Positions 19,225 to 27,280 of a DNA stretch of 40,571 bases are shown here, piece by piece; position 1 is the stretch's first letter, and every line of letters begins with the position of its first letter. The position numbers were made by a program, and so were the translations under genes. The DNA lies in the NCBI GenBank assembly GCA_946413815.1, contig CAMKMD010000037.1:1-40571 (forward strand). The letters are read 5' to 3'. Origin of the DNA: an uncultured Ruminococcus sp. GTDB taxonomy: Bacteria; Bacillota; Clostridia; Oscillospirales; Ruminococcaceae. A model generated the notes under the pieces. It did no database searches, was not told where the DNA came from, and was given only the letters and a program-made list of their open reading frames with translations.

Positions 19225-19626
19225 TTATGTCCAAAGGGAGGTTATGAACATCGGCGAGCTGACATCTGACTTTTTGAAACCGCAGTTCTCGTAGAAGTTC
19301 ATCTCTTTATCATACGCTATGACGATGAGTCTGAGATAGTCCTTGTACTTCTCCTTTACCATCTCCACCAGTTGACGGCCGATAGCCTTTCCCTGATAAT
19401 CGGGCTCGATGAGGAGGTAGTGAACATAGGCGGTCATTATACCGTCATCCATGGCACATATCATGCCGACGAGCCTGTCTCCGTCCCACGCGCTGTATAC
19501 CGTGCTGAAATTCTCCATGGCCTTTTTCAGCTTGTCCGGATAGTGCCCTGACGACCATTCTACTGAGAGGAAGAGCCTTTCAAGCTCCTCTGCTGTGAAT
19601 TCGTGTGTATCCCTGTATTCTATCAT
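19225..19626 (-). CDS. GNAT-family N-acetyltransferase in the his operon
   Basis: A 133-residue single-domain acetyltransferase of the GNAT fold. The acetyl-CoA pyrophosphate loop (motif A) reads EPDYQGKAIGRQLVEMV, and the C-terminal FYENCGFKKSD is the usual last strand and helix, ending MFITSLWT as in a common clostridial subgroup. The acceptor substrate cannot be told. It starts 4 nt after the cytidine deaminase gene, so it is co-transcribed with his genes, but no histidine step needs acetylation. Confidence 0.88.
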   Translation of the reverse strand: MIEYRDTHEFTAEELERLFLSVEWSSGHYPDKLKKAMENFSTVYSAWDGDRLVGMICAMDDGIMTAYVHYLLIEPDYQGKAIGRQLVEMVKEKYKDYLRLIVIAYDKEMNFYENCGFKKSDVSSPMFITSLWT

Positions 19627-19630
19627 AGCA

Positions 19631-20026
19631 TCAACCTATCCACCATTCCGGCGTTATCTCGCCGAGAGTGATGATCTTTCCTGTTTTGTAGTCGAGCATT
19701 ATCTCGATATCCTTGTATGTCTCAGGCATGAGCTGTACCATAAGCTCCCGGCAGGCTCCGCAGGGAGCGCCTTTACCTTCATTCGGAGCGATGCAGAGCA
19801 CCTTGTCAATCTCCTGTTCGCCGTTTGTTATCATATTGAATATGGCGTTTCTCTCAGCGCATATACCGAGGGCAGAACAGGTATCGATACAGACCCCCGT
19901 ATATATCTTTCCGGATTTGCTGAGTATAGCTGCGGAAACTTCACCGGCTGTGACATAATCAGATATTCGTCGAGGAGAAAGCACTGCCTTAGCTGCTACA
20001 TACATCTCTTCCCATATCTTATCCAT
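19631..20026 (-). CDS. cdd: cytidine deaminase-like protein
   Basis: A 131-residue zinc deaminase of the small homotetrameric cytidine deaminase type. The zinc ligands are C56 (in C-A-E, with E58 as proton shuttle), C89 and C92 (P-C-G-A-C-R-E). The substrate-binding start of the fold, with AAKAVLSPRRISDYVTAGEV, differs from typical Cdd, so another pyrimidine or a blasticidin-like nucleoside remains possible. It lies 3 nt after hisF and 4 nt before the GNAT gene; it salvages pyrimidines, if it is a true Cdd, and has no known part in histidine synthesis. Confidence 0.82.
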   Translation of the reverse strand: MDKIWEEMYVAAKAVLSPRRISDYVTAGEVSAAILSKSGKIYTGVCIDTCSALGICAERNAIFNMITNGEQEIDKVLCIAPNEGKGAPCGACRELMVQLMPETYKDIEIMLDYKTGKIITLGEITPEWWIG

Positions 20027-20029
20027 GTC

Positions 20030-20785
20030 TTACCTCACTATTACACCTTTATTGCGGCAATATTCCTTAACCTCACCGACTGTGAGCTCCCTGAAGTGGA
20101 AGAGTGATGCGGCAAGAGCTGCTGTTGCTCCGGTCTTCTCAAACACCTCAGCAAAATCATCTATCTTACCGGCACCGCCGCTTGCTATGACGGGTATGGA
20201 GCAGTTGTCACATACAGCCTTCAGCATGGTGATATCAAATCCCTCCTTGGTGCCGTCTGCGTCTATGGAGTTAAGGCATATCTCGCCTGCGCCCAGCTTT
20301 TCTATGGTATGTACCCAGTCGATAAGGTCAATGCCCATATCCACTCTGCCGCCGTTTATATATACCGTCCATTTATTGTCAGCTATCTTCTTGGCATCTA
20401 TGCCGACGCAGATACACTGGCTGCCGAAGATATCAGCACCGTCCTTGATGAGCTGCGGGTTCTTTACTGCCTGTGAGTTCACGGAGACCTTGTCCGCTCC
20501 TGCACGGAGAGTCTCACGGATATCATCAACGGTCTTGATGCCGCCGCCGACTGTCAGGGGGACGAATACCTTCTTTGCTGTCTCGCGGACAACGTCAAGG
20601 AAGACTCCCCGGCCCTCAAATGAGGCTGTTATATCATAGAATACTATCTCGTCAGCGCCCTGCCTGTTGTACTCCTCAGCACACTCAACTGGATCGCCCA
20701 CATCACGTACTCCCTCAAAATTCACGCCCTTTACTACCTTTCCATTCCTAACGTCAAGGCAAGGGATGATTCTCTTTGCAAGCAT
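20030..20785 (-). CDS. hisF: imidazole glycerol phosphate synthase, cyclase subunit
   Basis: A 251-residue (beta-alpha)8 barrel that, with HisH, converts PRFAR and ammonia into imidazole glycerol phosphate and AICAR. The catalytic aspartates are visible: the first in [15 protein letters not shown] (D11) and the second in [14 protein letters not shown]. Phosphate-binding loops VGGGI and IASGGAG are present. Length is normal. It follows hisA by 33 nt; its partner hisH is four genes upstream, separated by the flavodoxin and exported-protein genes. Confidence 0.98.
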   Translation of the reverse strand: MLAKRIIPCLDVRNGKVVKGVNFEGVRDVGDPVECAEEYNRQGADEIVFYDITASFEGRGVFLDVVRETAKKVFVPLTVGGGIKTVDDIRETLRAGADKVSVNSQAVKNPQLIKDGADIFGSQCICVGIDAKKIADNKWTVYINGGRVDMGIDLIDWVHTIEKLGAGEICLNSIDADGTKEGFDITMLKAVCDNCSIPVIASGGAGKIDDFAEVFEKTGATAALAASLFHFRELTVGEVKEYCRNKGVIVR

Positions 20786-20818
20786 TTTCTCACTTCCTTA
20801 TTCATCGGTTTTATATAC

Positions 20819-21556
20819 TTAATCTTCTTTAGCGTTTGCGTAAGTTATCGCTTCTCTCAGATCAAGAGTTCCCTTGTAAATTGACTTACCGCAGATAGTA
20901 CCGTAGAGCCCCATTTCCTTGCAGGCGATTATATCCTTCATGGTGTGTACTCCACCTGAGGCAACTATATCTGCTCTGCCCTCTGTCGCGTCTGCAAGCT
21001 TTTTCAGCTGCTCACGGTTTACGCCGGAGAGGGTGCCGTCCTTTGAGATATCTGTAAAGATAAAGTATCTTACCCCGGCATTCTCAATCATCTTGTTTGC
21101 AAGGTCGATGTAGTGTACATCAGAGCTCTCGAGCCAACCCTCGGTAGCTACCATTTCGTTCATGGCATCTATCCCAACGACTATCTTCTCGCTGCCGAAT
21201 TTCTCTACTGCATCACATACAAGCTTGGGGTTCTTGAGGGCTACAGAGCCGAGAATTACACGGGTTATGCCCATGTCAAGGTACTCCTGTATTGTTTTAA
21301 GGCTGCGTATTCCGCCGCCGATCTCAACTTTAAGGGATGTTTTTTCTGCAACATCGGTGTAGATCTTAGTATTGACAGGTCTGCCCTCCTTGGCACCATC
21401 CAGATCAACCATGTGTATCCACTCGGCACCGGCCGCTTCAAAGCCCTTTGCCGTTTCGAGATAGTCTGAGGCGACTTTCTCAACTGTAGAAAAATCGCCC
21501 TTGAAAAGACGGACACAGTTTCCGTCCTTTATATCTATTGCGGGAAATATTATCAT
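20819..21556 (-). CDS. hisA: ProFAR isomerase
   Basis: A 245-residue (beta-alpha)8 barrel that opens the aminoaldose ring of ProFAR to PRFAR. The catalytic Asp is in FPAIDIKDGNCVRLFKG (D8) and the partner Asp in VVGIDAMN. The phosphate loops EIGGGIRSL and VASGGVHTMKD are typical, as is FTDISKDGTLSG. It is a paralogue of the adjacent hisF, as usual. A 38-nt gap separates it from the exported-protein gene. Confidence 0.98.
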   Translation of the reverse strand: MIIFPAIDIKDGNCVRLFKGDFSTVEKVASDYLETAKGFEAAGAEWIHMVDLDGAKEGRPVNTKIYTDVAEKTSLKVEIGGGIRSLKTIQEYLDMGITRVILGSVALKNPKLVCDAVEKFGSEKIVVGIDAMNEMVATEGWLESSDVHYIDLANKMIENAGVRYFIFTDISKDGTLSGVNREQLKKLADATEGRADIVASGGVHTMKDIIACKEMGLYGTICGKSIYKGTLDLREAITYANAKED

Positions 21557-21594
21557 TATTATCCTCCTGTCAGGGTAACGTGAATTGATACTCC

Positions 21595-22014
21595 TTACTT
21601 TGTTCTCCTGATCGCTTTATCCTCCGGAAGATCTGTGCATTTAAGATTGATCTTTCCTTTAGCGTGCTTGGCAGTGACAGTTACAACGTAAGTTCCTGTA
21701 TTATCTGCTGTGAAATCGCTGTTGACATCTTCGATATTACTTATGACATAGCCTTCTTTGCTTCCTGATTGTATAAAAGAGAGTTTCAGCTTTCCTTTTT
21801 CACTATGCGCGTCGATATGTATTCTGTCGCCCTTCTTCATATCCACTTCAAAAACATCCTCGCCATTGAATGAATCGAAATCTGCATAGTAAAAATCACG
21901 GTTTACGGTTTTTTCATTACCGGTAAAGTTATAGGCATTATCCCAGAACAGATATCCGCCTGTACCTCCCACGAGTAATAATCCTGTTGCTATTAATGCT
22001 GCTTTCTTTTTCAT
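21595..22014 (-). CDS. small membrane-anchored or exported protein, unknown function
   Basis: A 139-residue protein. MKKKAALIATGLLLVGGTGGYLF is a positively charged N-terminus followed by one hydrophobic helix; there is no lipobox cysteine and no clear signal-peptidase site, so it may stay anchored. The rest is predicted mainly beta strand, with a DVFEVDMKKGDRIHID strand, an alternating GKLKLSFIQSG strand and a closing GTYVVTVTAKHAKGKINL. That layout resembles the small beta-sandwich ligand-binding domains of many clostridial envelope proteins, but I cannot name a family. It sits between the flavodoxin gene and hisA. Confidence 0.7.
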   Translation of the reverse strand: MKKKAALIATGLLLVGGTGGYLFWDNAYNFTGNEKTVNRDFYYADFDSFNGEDVFEVDMKKGDRIHIDAHSEKGKLKLSFIQSGSKEGYVISNIEDVNSDFTADNTGTYVVTVTAKHAKGKINLKCTDLPEDKAIRRTK

Positions 22015-22046
22015 ATTCCTTTTCCTTATTATATCATGTATTGTGT

Positions 22047-22580
22047 TTACTTATTCTCTTCCTTGATACGTTCTATAAGCGGTGCAATGTATTTCTTGTC
22101 TGTCCAGTCGCACTTCTTGTCCTTGATATCAAGGAAAAGCTTTGCAGTCTTATTCAAAGTTGCAGGATCTTTCTTGCTGAGCATCTTGATGAACATTTTG
22201 CACATCGTTCTGTCGCCCAGATTCATTTTATCAAGATCCCACGCTCCCTGGAAATAGAACATCGGTATATTCTCAAGGCCGTCTTTCAGGTTCTTCTTTT
22301 TTACCATGTCGATGAGTTCCTCGTCATACTCTGCGGCTCCGCAGCAGTATATGAAGATTCTCTTGCCTTTTAGTGCACTGATATTCTTTTTAAGGAATGA
22401 AATACCTGAGATAGACTCAGAATACAGACCTCCGCCCAAAATGATGACATCATACGTTGAGACATCATTGATGTCTGCCTTTTTTGTCTCGACCAGCTTG
22501 AATCCGGTCTCTTCTGCTATCCATCCGGCGTACTTCTTTGAAGCGCCGTACTTTGACTGACATAAAATAATACCGTTCAT
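22047..22580 (-). CDS. flavodoxin-domain protein (HemG-like)
   Basis: A 177-residue protein with a flavodoxin fold. The FMN phosphate loop is the N-terminal QSKYGASKKYA, and the second flavin loop is IILGGGLYSESISG. This matches the flavodoxin group that includes HemG-type protoporphyrinogen oxidase, common in Clostridia as a stand-alone gene. The C-terminal region with GDRTMCKMFIKMLSKKD is also typical of that group. It lies 41 nt after hisH within the his operon, with a 15-bp palindrome in the gap. A redox partner cannot be inferred from context. Confidence 0.85.
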   Translation of the reverse strand: MNGIILCQSKYGASKKYAGWIAEETGFKLVETKKADINDVSTYDVIILGGGLYSESISGISFLKKNISALKGKRIFIYCCGAAEYDEELIDMVKKKNLKDGLENIPMFYFQGAWDLDKMNLGDRTMCKMFIKMLSKKDPATLNKTAKLFLDIKDKKCDWTDKKYIAPLIERIKEENK

Positions 22581-22597
22581 ATATGTTTCCTCACTCG

Positions 22598-22612
22598 ATC
22601 ATTAGTAATGAT
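22598..22612. promoter_or_regulatory. 15-bp palindrome between hisH and the flavodoxin gene
   Basis: ATCATTA-G-TAATGAT is perfectly symmetrical around one central base. It sits in the 41-nt gap after hisH. As RNA it could only make a weak loop-poor hairpin, so a protein-binding site is more natural. No function is known to me. Confidence 0.3.
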
Positions 22613-22621
22613 TTCAGCTGA

Positions 22622-23227
22622 TTATCTTATAAGAGCTGCAAAGTTCCTCAGTATCTTCAGGCCTGTCTCACCTGACTTCTCCGGGTGGAACTGTGCACCG
22701 TAGACATAGTTGCCGTCATATACAAGAGCTGGTACTCTTCCGCCATATTCGCTGTATGCAGCTATGTTACTGTCGGGACACTCAGCCTTGTAGGAGTGTA
22801 CGAAGTATACGTATTCGTTGTCGCCGATACCTGTAAGAAGCGGGCAGTCGTTGAGCTTTTCGAGCTTGTTCCAGCCCATGTGGGGGATAATGAGATCTGG
22901 TTCTTCCATTTTTCTTACAGAGCCGGGTATTAGTCCGAGACCGTCGCACTCTTCAAACTCGTAACCCTTTTCAAATATCATCTGCATACCGAGACATATA
23001 CCGAGGAAGGGCTTTTTTGCCGTCTCCTCCTTAATAACGCCGATCAGCCCGGATTTTCCGAGCATTTCCATAGCTGCGGGGAATGCGCCTACTCCGGGGA
23101 GTATGACTGCATCTGCGTCACGGACAGACTTCTCGTCCTTTACAAGCTCACTTTCAAGTCCGAGATAATCAAGTGCGTTCTTAACGCTGAATATATTTCC
23201 TGCGCCGTAGTCGATTATGGCTATCAT
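22622..23227 (-). CDS. hisH: imidazole glycerol phosphate synthase, glutamine amidotransferase subunit
   Basis: A class I glutamine amidotransferase that supplies ammonia to HisF. The nucleophile is C78 in FLGICLGMQMIF, and the His/Glu pair is H181 and E183 in QFHPEKSGETG. A GTG lies one codon upstream, but the ATG at 23227 has AGGAG at better spacing and overlaps the hisB stop by one base (TGATG), so I start there; the product is 201 residues. It works as a heterodimer with HisF, although the two genes are separated here. Confidence 0.97.
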   Translation of the reverse strand: MIAIIDYGAGNIFSVKNALDYLGLESELVKDEKSVRDADAVILPGVGAFPAAMEMLGKSGLIGVIKEETAKKPFLGICLGMQMIFEKGYEFEECDGLGLIPGSVRKMEEPDLIIPHMGWNKLEKLNDCPLLTGIGDNEYVYFVHSYKAECPDSNIAAYSEYGGRVPALVYDGNYVYGAQFHPEKSGETGLKILRNFAALIR

Positions 23228-23820
23228 CACAGTACTCCTTTCGTGGAGAGAGTTGCGCCGTCCTTATTCTCTGTTACGGCTGTTTTCAGTGCATGAGCGA
23301 CTGCCTTGTAGACAGCCTCTGCCTTGTGATGGTCATTTGTGCCGTAGAGGAGATTTATGTGCATTGTGATACCTGCGTTGAAAGCAAATGCACGAAAGAA
23401 CTCCTCTGTCATGCAGAGATCATAGCCGCCACAGCTCTGATTCGTGAATTCACAATTGAAAACGAGAAATGGACGGTTCGACAGATCAAGACTGCACATG
23501 GCAAGGGATTCGTCCATGGGGATATATGCTGTACCATAGCGGACTATTCCGGACTTATTACCGAGAGCCTTGAAGAGCGCCTGTCCGAGAGCTATTCCGG
23601 TATCTTCGATAGTATGGTGGCAGTCTACGTGGAGGTCACCTTTGACCTTAATATTCATGCTGATACCGCTGTGTACGGAAAGTGCAGTCAGCATATGATC
23701 GAAGAAGCCTATGCCGGTATCTATAACTGCTGTGCCCTTGTTGTCGAGAGTCACAGCGATGGAGATATCTGTTTCCTTAGTCTTGCGAGTGATCTCGCCC
23801 TGTCTGGTTATCTTATTCAA
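23227..23820 (-). CDS. hisB: imidazoleglycerol-phosphate dehydratase
   Basis: A monofunctional dehydratase, without the phosphatase domain of enterobacterial HisB. Metal-binding motifs DCHHTIEDTG and NDHHKAEA are intact. A longer frame begins at 23847, but the TTG at 23820 has AAGGAGGTG correctly placed and gives the expected family N-terminus close to GEITRKTKETDI; the product is 197 residues. It overlaps the hisC stop by 8 nt and hisH by one base. It converts imidazole glycerol phosphate to imidazole acetol phosphate. Confidence 0.97.
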   Translation of the reverse strand: MNKITRQGEITRKTKETDISIAVTLDNKGTAVIDTGIGFFDHMLTALSVHSGISMNIKVKGDLHVDCHHTIEDTGIALGQALFKALGNKSGIVRYGTAYIPMDESLAMCSLDLSNRPFLVFNCEFTNQSCGGYDLCMTEEFFRAFAFNAGITMHINLLYGTNDHHKAEAVYKAVAHALKTAVTENKDGATLSTKGVL

Positions 23821-24883
23821 TACCGAGCACCTCCTTAAGTGCTTCAAAGAGCCTGTCCATCTCGTCGTCTGTACCGATGGAGATACGAAGATAATCCTTA
23901 ATTAACGGTTTATCCCACCAGCGCACAAAGATCTTTCTTTTCTTCAGTTCGCTGAATACTTCTCCTGCCGGCTTTACCGGAGGCTTAGCAAAGAGGAAGT
24001 TGCTCTTTGAATCAGGGAAAGTAAAGCCCATATCCTCGAGCACCTTCTTTGTACGCTCACGGGTGGCGATTATCCTGCTTACTGTCTCTTCAAAATATGA
24101 CTTGTCACGTACTGCGGCTGCTCCGCATATCTGTGTGACACGATTCATGGTGTAGGAGTTCACTGAGAACTTTACATCATTCATGAACTTAATAAGCTTC
24201 TCGTTACCCATTGCGAAGCCGATACGCATACCTGCCATGGAGCGCGACTTCGAGAATGTCTGTACAACGAGAAGGTTCTCGTACTTGTTTATGAGCGGCA
24301 GGCAGCTCTCTCCGCCGAAGTCGATATAGGCCTCGTCTACAATGACAACTGAATCCGGATTAGCTTTTATAATACTCTCAACTGTATCCAGTGATTCGAA
24401 TACACCGGTCGGGGCATTCGGATTCGGGAAGATGATTCCTCCGTTCTCACAGCAATAATCAGCAGGGTCAATTCGGAAATCTGCTGTGAGAGGCTTTGTC
24501 TCGTAGGGTATACGGAAAACCTCTGCCCATACGTCATAGAAGGAATAGGTTATATCCGGGAAAAGAACAGGCTTGTCAGAATTGAAGAAGGTCATATACG
24601 CCATAGCAATAACGTCATCTGAGCCTACTCCAACGAATATCTGTGACTTGTCGAGCCCGTAGTTCTCAGCGAGAGCCGAAACAAGCACATCGGCCTCCGG
24701 ATCAGGATATAGGCGCATATCAGACTCATTGAAATCATCAAGAATGCGTCTTACCTCAGGTGCGGGAGGATAGGGATTCTCATTGGTATTTAGCTTGATG
24801 ACATCCGTATCCTTCGGCTGCTCGCCGGGTATATAGGGTACAACCTTGCGGACGTTCTGCTCCCAGTTTCCTGTGAAAGGCAT
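23813..24883 (-). CDS. hisC: histidinol-phosphate aminotransferase
   Basis: A 356-residue PLP-dependent class I/II aminotransferase that makes histidinol phosphate from imidazole acetol phosphate and glutamate. The N-terminal LNTNENPYPPAPEV is the family's substrate-arm signature. The PLP region shows FPNPNAPTG and VDEAYIDFGGES, and the Schiff-base lysine is in QTFSKSRSMAGMRIGFAMG. Length is normal. It is 20 nt downstream of a GNAT gene and overlaps hisB. Confidence 0.97.
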   Translation of the reverse strand: MPFTGNWEQNVRKVVPYIPGEQPKDTDVIKLNTNENPYPPAPEVRRILDDFNESDMRLYPDPEADVLVSALAENYGLDKSQIFVGVGSDDVIAMAYMTFFNSDKPVLFPDITYSFYDVWAEVFRIPYETKPLTADFRIDPADYCCENGGIIFPNPNAPTGVFESLDTVESIIKANPDSVVIVDEAYIDFGGESCLPLINKYENLLVVQTFSKSRSMAGMRIGFAMGNEKLIKFMNDVKFSVNSYTMNRVTQICGAAAVRDKSYFEETVSRIIATRERTKKVLEDMGFTFPDSKSNFLFAKPPVKPAGEVFSELKKRKIFVRWWDKPLIKDYLRISIGTDDEMDRLFEALKEVLGIE

Positions 24884-24903
24884 ATTAATCTCTCCTTGCT
24901 TTC

Positions 24904-25368
24904 TTATTCTTGTGTATCGTTCATAACTATGAATCCTTCTGCTTCATGGAAGCCATGACATGCGTACCATCCGGAAGTAGTATCAGTCCGGCTGGTTATC
25001 AGATAGATACAGCCTGATATGCCTTCCTCCCGGAGCTTTCTCCTGAGCGCACCAAGAAGTGCAGAACCGTATCCCCTTCCCTGATCACCGGGAGCGACGC
25101 AGAACTCCTGTATCTGGAATTCAGCGCCGCTGTGATGATACTCAGTCTGGCCAAAGATGAAGCCTTTCAGGCTTCCAGCTGAATAGAGCGCAACTCCGCT
25201 GAAAGATGAAGCGGACATCATAGCTGCTATACGTTTTCCGGCTGCTTCCGGAGTCCAGGGCTCGTTCCAGGGCGGTGCGCTGAAAGCTGCACTGTAAAGC
25301 TCCGCATACTCGCTGAGGTGCTCCGGAGACATAGAGCTGAAGCTGTGCTCAGCTTCGTTTGTATACAT
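24904..25368 (-). CDS. GNAT-family N-acetyltransferase between hisD and hisC
   Basis: A 154-residue acetyltransferase with motif A VAPGDQGRGYGSALLGALRRKL and a closing GWYACHGFHEAEGFIVM. The N-terminal AFSAPPWNEPWTPEAAGKRI pattern, rich in Trp and Pro, is shared with clostridial GNATs of unknown substrate. The start codon shares one base with the hisD stop. It is unrelated in detail to the second GNAT of this operon (19225-19626), so the two are not a recent duplication. Its place within a biosynthetic operon may hint at histidine-related metabolite or protein acetylation, but this is unproven. Confidence 0.88.
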   Translation of the reverse strand: MYTNEAEHSFSSMSPEHLSEYAELYSAAFSAPPWNEPWTPEAAGKRIAAMMSASSFSGVALYSAGSLKGFIFGQTEYHHSGAEFQIQEFCVAPGDQGRGYGSALLGALRRKLREEGISGCIYLITSRTDTTSGWYACHGFHEAEGFIVMNDTQE

Positions 25369-26651
25369 TATTCAAATCTCACCTTGATAGCATTTGCGTG
25401 TGCAGTAAGTCCCTCACGCTCTGCAATGAGGACGATATCATCCTTTGCCTGACGGAGTGCATTCTCTGTGTAGTAGGTGTAGCTTGTTCTCTTGGTAAAG
25501 CTTGCTACGCCAAGGGGCGAGAAGAAGCGTGCTGTGCCGCTGGTCGGAAGAACGTGGTTGGGACCGGCATAATAATCGCCAAGTGGTTCTGATGCATAGT
25601 TTCCAAGGAATATTGAGCCGGCATTATCAAGGCTGCCGAGGAGTTCAAACGGATTCTCCATAAGTACCTCAAGGTGCTCGGGTGCTATACGATTTGCAAG
25701 TTCAACGCACTTTTCTCTGCTTTCCACAATGATTATTGCACCATAATCTTCGAGAGACTTTGCAATGATCTCCTTGCGGCTGAGATACTGCATCTGACGC
25801 TCTATCTCCTTGATAGTAGCATCTGCAAGCTTTTCGCTTGTCGTCACCATGATAGCTGATGCAAGTACATCGTGCTCTGCCTGTGACATAAGATCAGCAG
25901 CTGCAAATTTAGGATCGGCGCTGTCGTCCGCGATAACGAGGATCTCACTCGGACCTGCGATCATGTCTATATCAACAACGCCATAGAGCAGCTTCTTAGC
26001 TGTAGCAACATAGATGTTACCGGGGCCGACTATCTTGTCGCACTTTGGTATTTCGTCTGTGCCGTAGGCAAGAGCTGCGATTGCCTGTGCGCCTCCTGCC
26101 ATGAATACACGGTCAACTCCGCAGATAGCGGCCGCTACAAGAATATCCTTGTTGGGTGTGCCGTCCTTGAGGGGAGGAGTCACCATTATGATCTCCTTTA
26201 CACCTGCTATCTTAGCAGGAATTGCGTTCATAAGCACACTTGAAGGATAGGCAGCTGTACCGCCGGGAACATAGAGACCTACACGGTCAAGACCTCTGAT
26301 GCGCTGTCCGAGGATAACACCGTTGTCCTTTGCGTTGATGAATCCCTGTTCTTTCTGACGGTTGTGGAAGTCTGCGATGTTCTCCTGTGCGTTGAGGAGG
26401 GCGGTTACGAATTCCTGGTCTGCCTCTGTGAGAGCATCATTGATGACATCACGGGGCACTTCGTAGTACTGAGGAAGATTTCCGTCGAATTTCAAGGTGT
26501 AGTCCTTTACAGCCTTATCGCCGTTCTCCCTGACATTATCTATAATTGCGGAGACTGTTTCTGTAACCTTCTTGTTTGTTTCTCCTGCTCTTTTGCTGAG
26601 CTCGGCAAGATAGGCGTTCTCAGCCTTTCCGTCTGCGATTATCTTTTTCAT
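25368..26651 (-). CDS. hisD: histidinol dehydrogenase
   Basis: A 427-residue zinc enzyme catalysing the last two oxidations, histidinol to histidinal to histidine, with NAD+. Landmarks include GLYVPGGTAAYPSSVLMN, the AGPSEILVIADD region, the zinc-site MSQAEHD, the catalytic IAPEHLEVL stretch, and GPNHVLPTSGTARF. Length is normal. It overlaps hisG by 4 nt at its start. Confidence 0.98.
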   Translation of the reverse strand: MKKIIADGKAENAYLAELSKRAGETNKKVTETVSAIIDNVRENGDKAVKDYTLKFDGNLPQYYEVPRDVINDALTEADQEFVTALLNAQENIADFHNRQKEQGFINAKDNGVILGQRIRGLDRVGLYVPGGTAAYPSSVLMNAIPAKIAGVKEIIMVTPPLKDGTPNKDILVAAAICGVDRVFMAGGAQAIAALAYGTDEIPKCDKIVGPGNIYVATAKKLLYGVVDIDMIAGPSEILVIADDSADPKFAAADLMSQAEHDVLASAIMVTTSEKLADATIKEIERQMQYLSRKEIIAKSLEDYGAIIIVESREKCVELANRIAPEHLEVLMENPFELLGSLDNAGSIFLGNYASEPLGDYYAGPNHVLPTSGTARFFSPLGVASFTKRTSYTYYTENALRQAKDDIVLIAEREGLTAHANAIKVRFE

Positions 26652-27280
26652 CTGAGTTTCTCCTCTATCATTTTAATAAGTTTCTCTATCTCAGCCTGAC
26701 GCATTTTCAGACTTACTGTATTGGCTATAAGTCTTGCGGAAATAGGCGCAACGTCCTCAATTACCTCAAGTCCGTTCTCTTTCAGGGTTGTTCCAGTCTC
26801 AACGATATCAACTATGCCATCAGCAAGTTCAAGGAGAGGTGCGAGTTCAACACTTCCCTCTATCTTGATTATCTCTGTATCCATTCCTTTCTTTTCAAAG
26901 AAAGTACGAGCAACATTAGGATACTTAGTCGCAATAGTCTTGATACCGTAGCCGCTGTAGAAATCTGTCCCCTTTTTTGCGGCAAGAGCAAACTTACAGC
27001 GTCCGAAGCCTAAGTCTACCATTTCAAAGAACTTACCGCGCATTTCCATGATAGTGTCTTTGCCTACTACTCCGAGGTCACACACACCATGTTCAACATA
27101 GGTAATAACGTCGTTCGCCTTGGCAAGTACTACCTCCATATTTCCGTCCGGTATGGGGAGAATCAGCTTTCTGCCTTTGTCGCGAACTGCCGTACAATCG
27201 AATCCGAGGCTTTCAAACAGTCCAACAGTATCTTTTTCAAGCCTGCCCTTTGTAAGAGCTATCCTGATAGGTCTTTCCAT
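26648..27280 (-). CDS. hisG: ATP phosphoribosyltransferase, short form
   Basis: A 210-residue catalytic subunit that joins ATP and PRPP, the first committed step. It is the short form lacking the C-terminal histidine-binding ACT-like domain, so it depends on HisZ for activity and feedback inhibition. Family marks are IALTKGRLEKDT at the start and the PRPP loop GIVDIVETGTTLKENGLEV. Its start shares one base with the hisZ stop, consistent with formation of the hetero-octamer. Confidence 0.98.
   Translation of the reverse strand: MERPIRIALTKGRLEKDTVGLFESLGFDCTAVRDKGRKLILPIPDGNMEVVLAKANDVITYVEHGVCDLGVVGKDTIMEMRGKFFEMVDLGFGRCKFALAAKKGTDFYSGYGIKTIATKYPNVARTFFEKKGMDTEIIKIEGSVELAPLLELADGIVDIVETGTTLKENGLEVIEDVAPISARLIANTVSLKMRQAEIEKLIKMIEEKLR

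Noticed and set aside
23293..23838. Long plus-strand open frame (181 residues) opposite hisB.
   Set aside because: It is an antisense shadow of hisB, with no ribosome binding site and composition that mirrors the real gene.
23821..23847. Longer HisB start (TTG at 23847).
   Set aside because: The AAGGAGGTG ribosome binding site lies inside this extension and points to the TTG at 23820.
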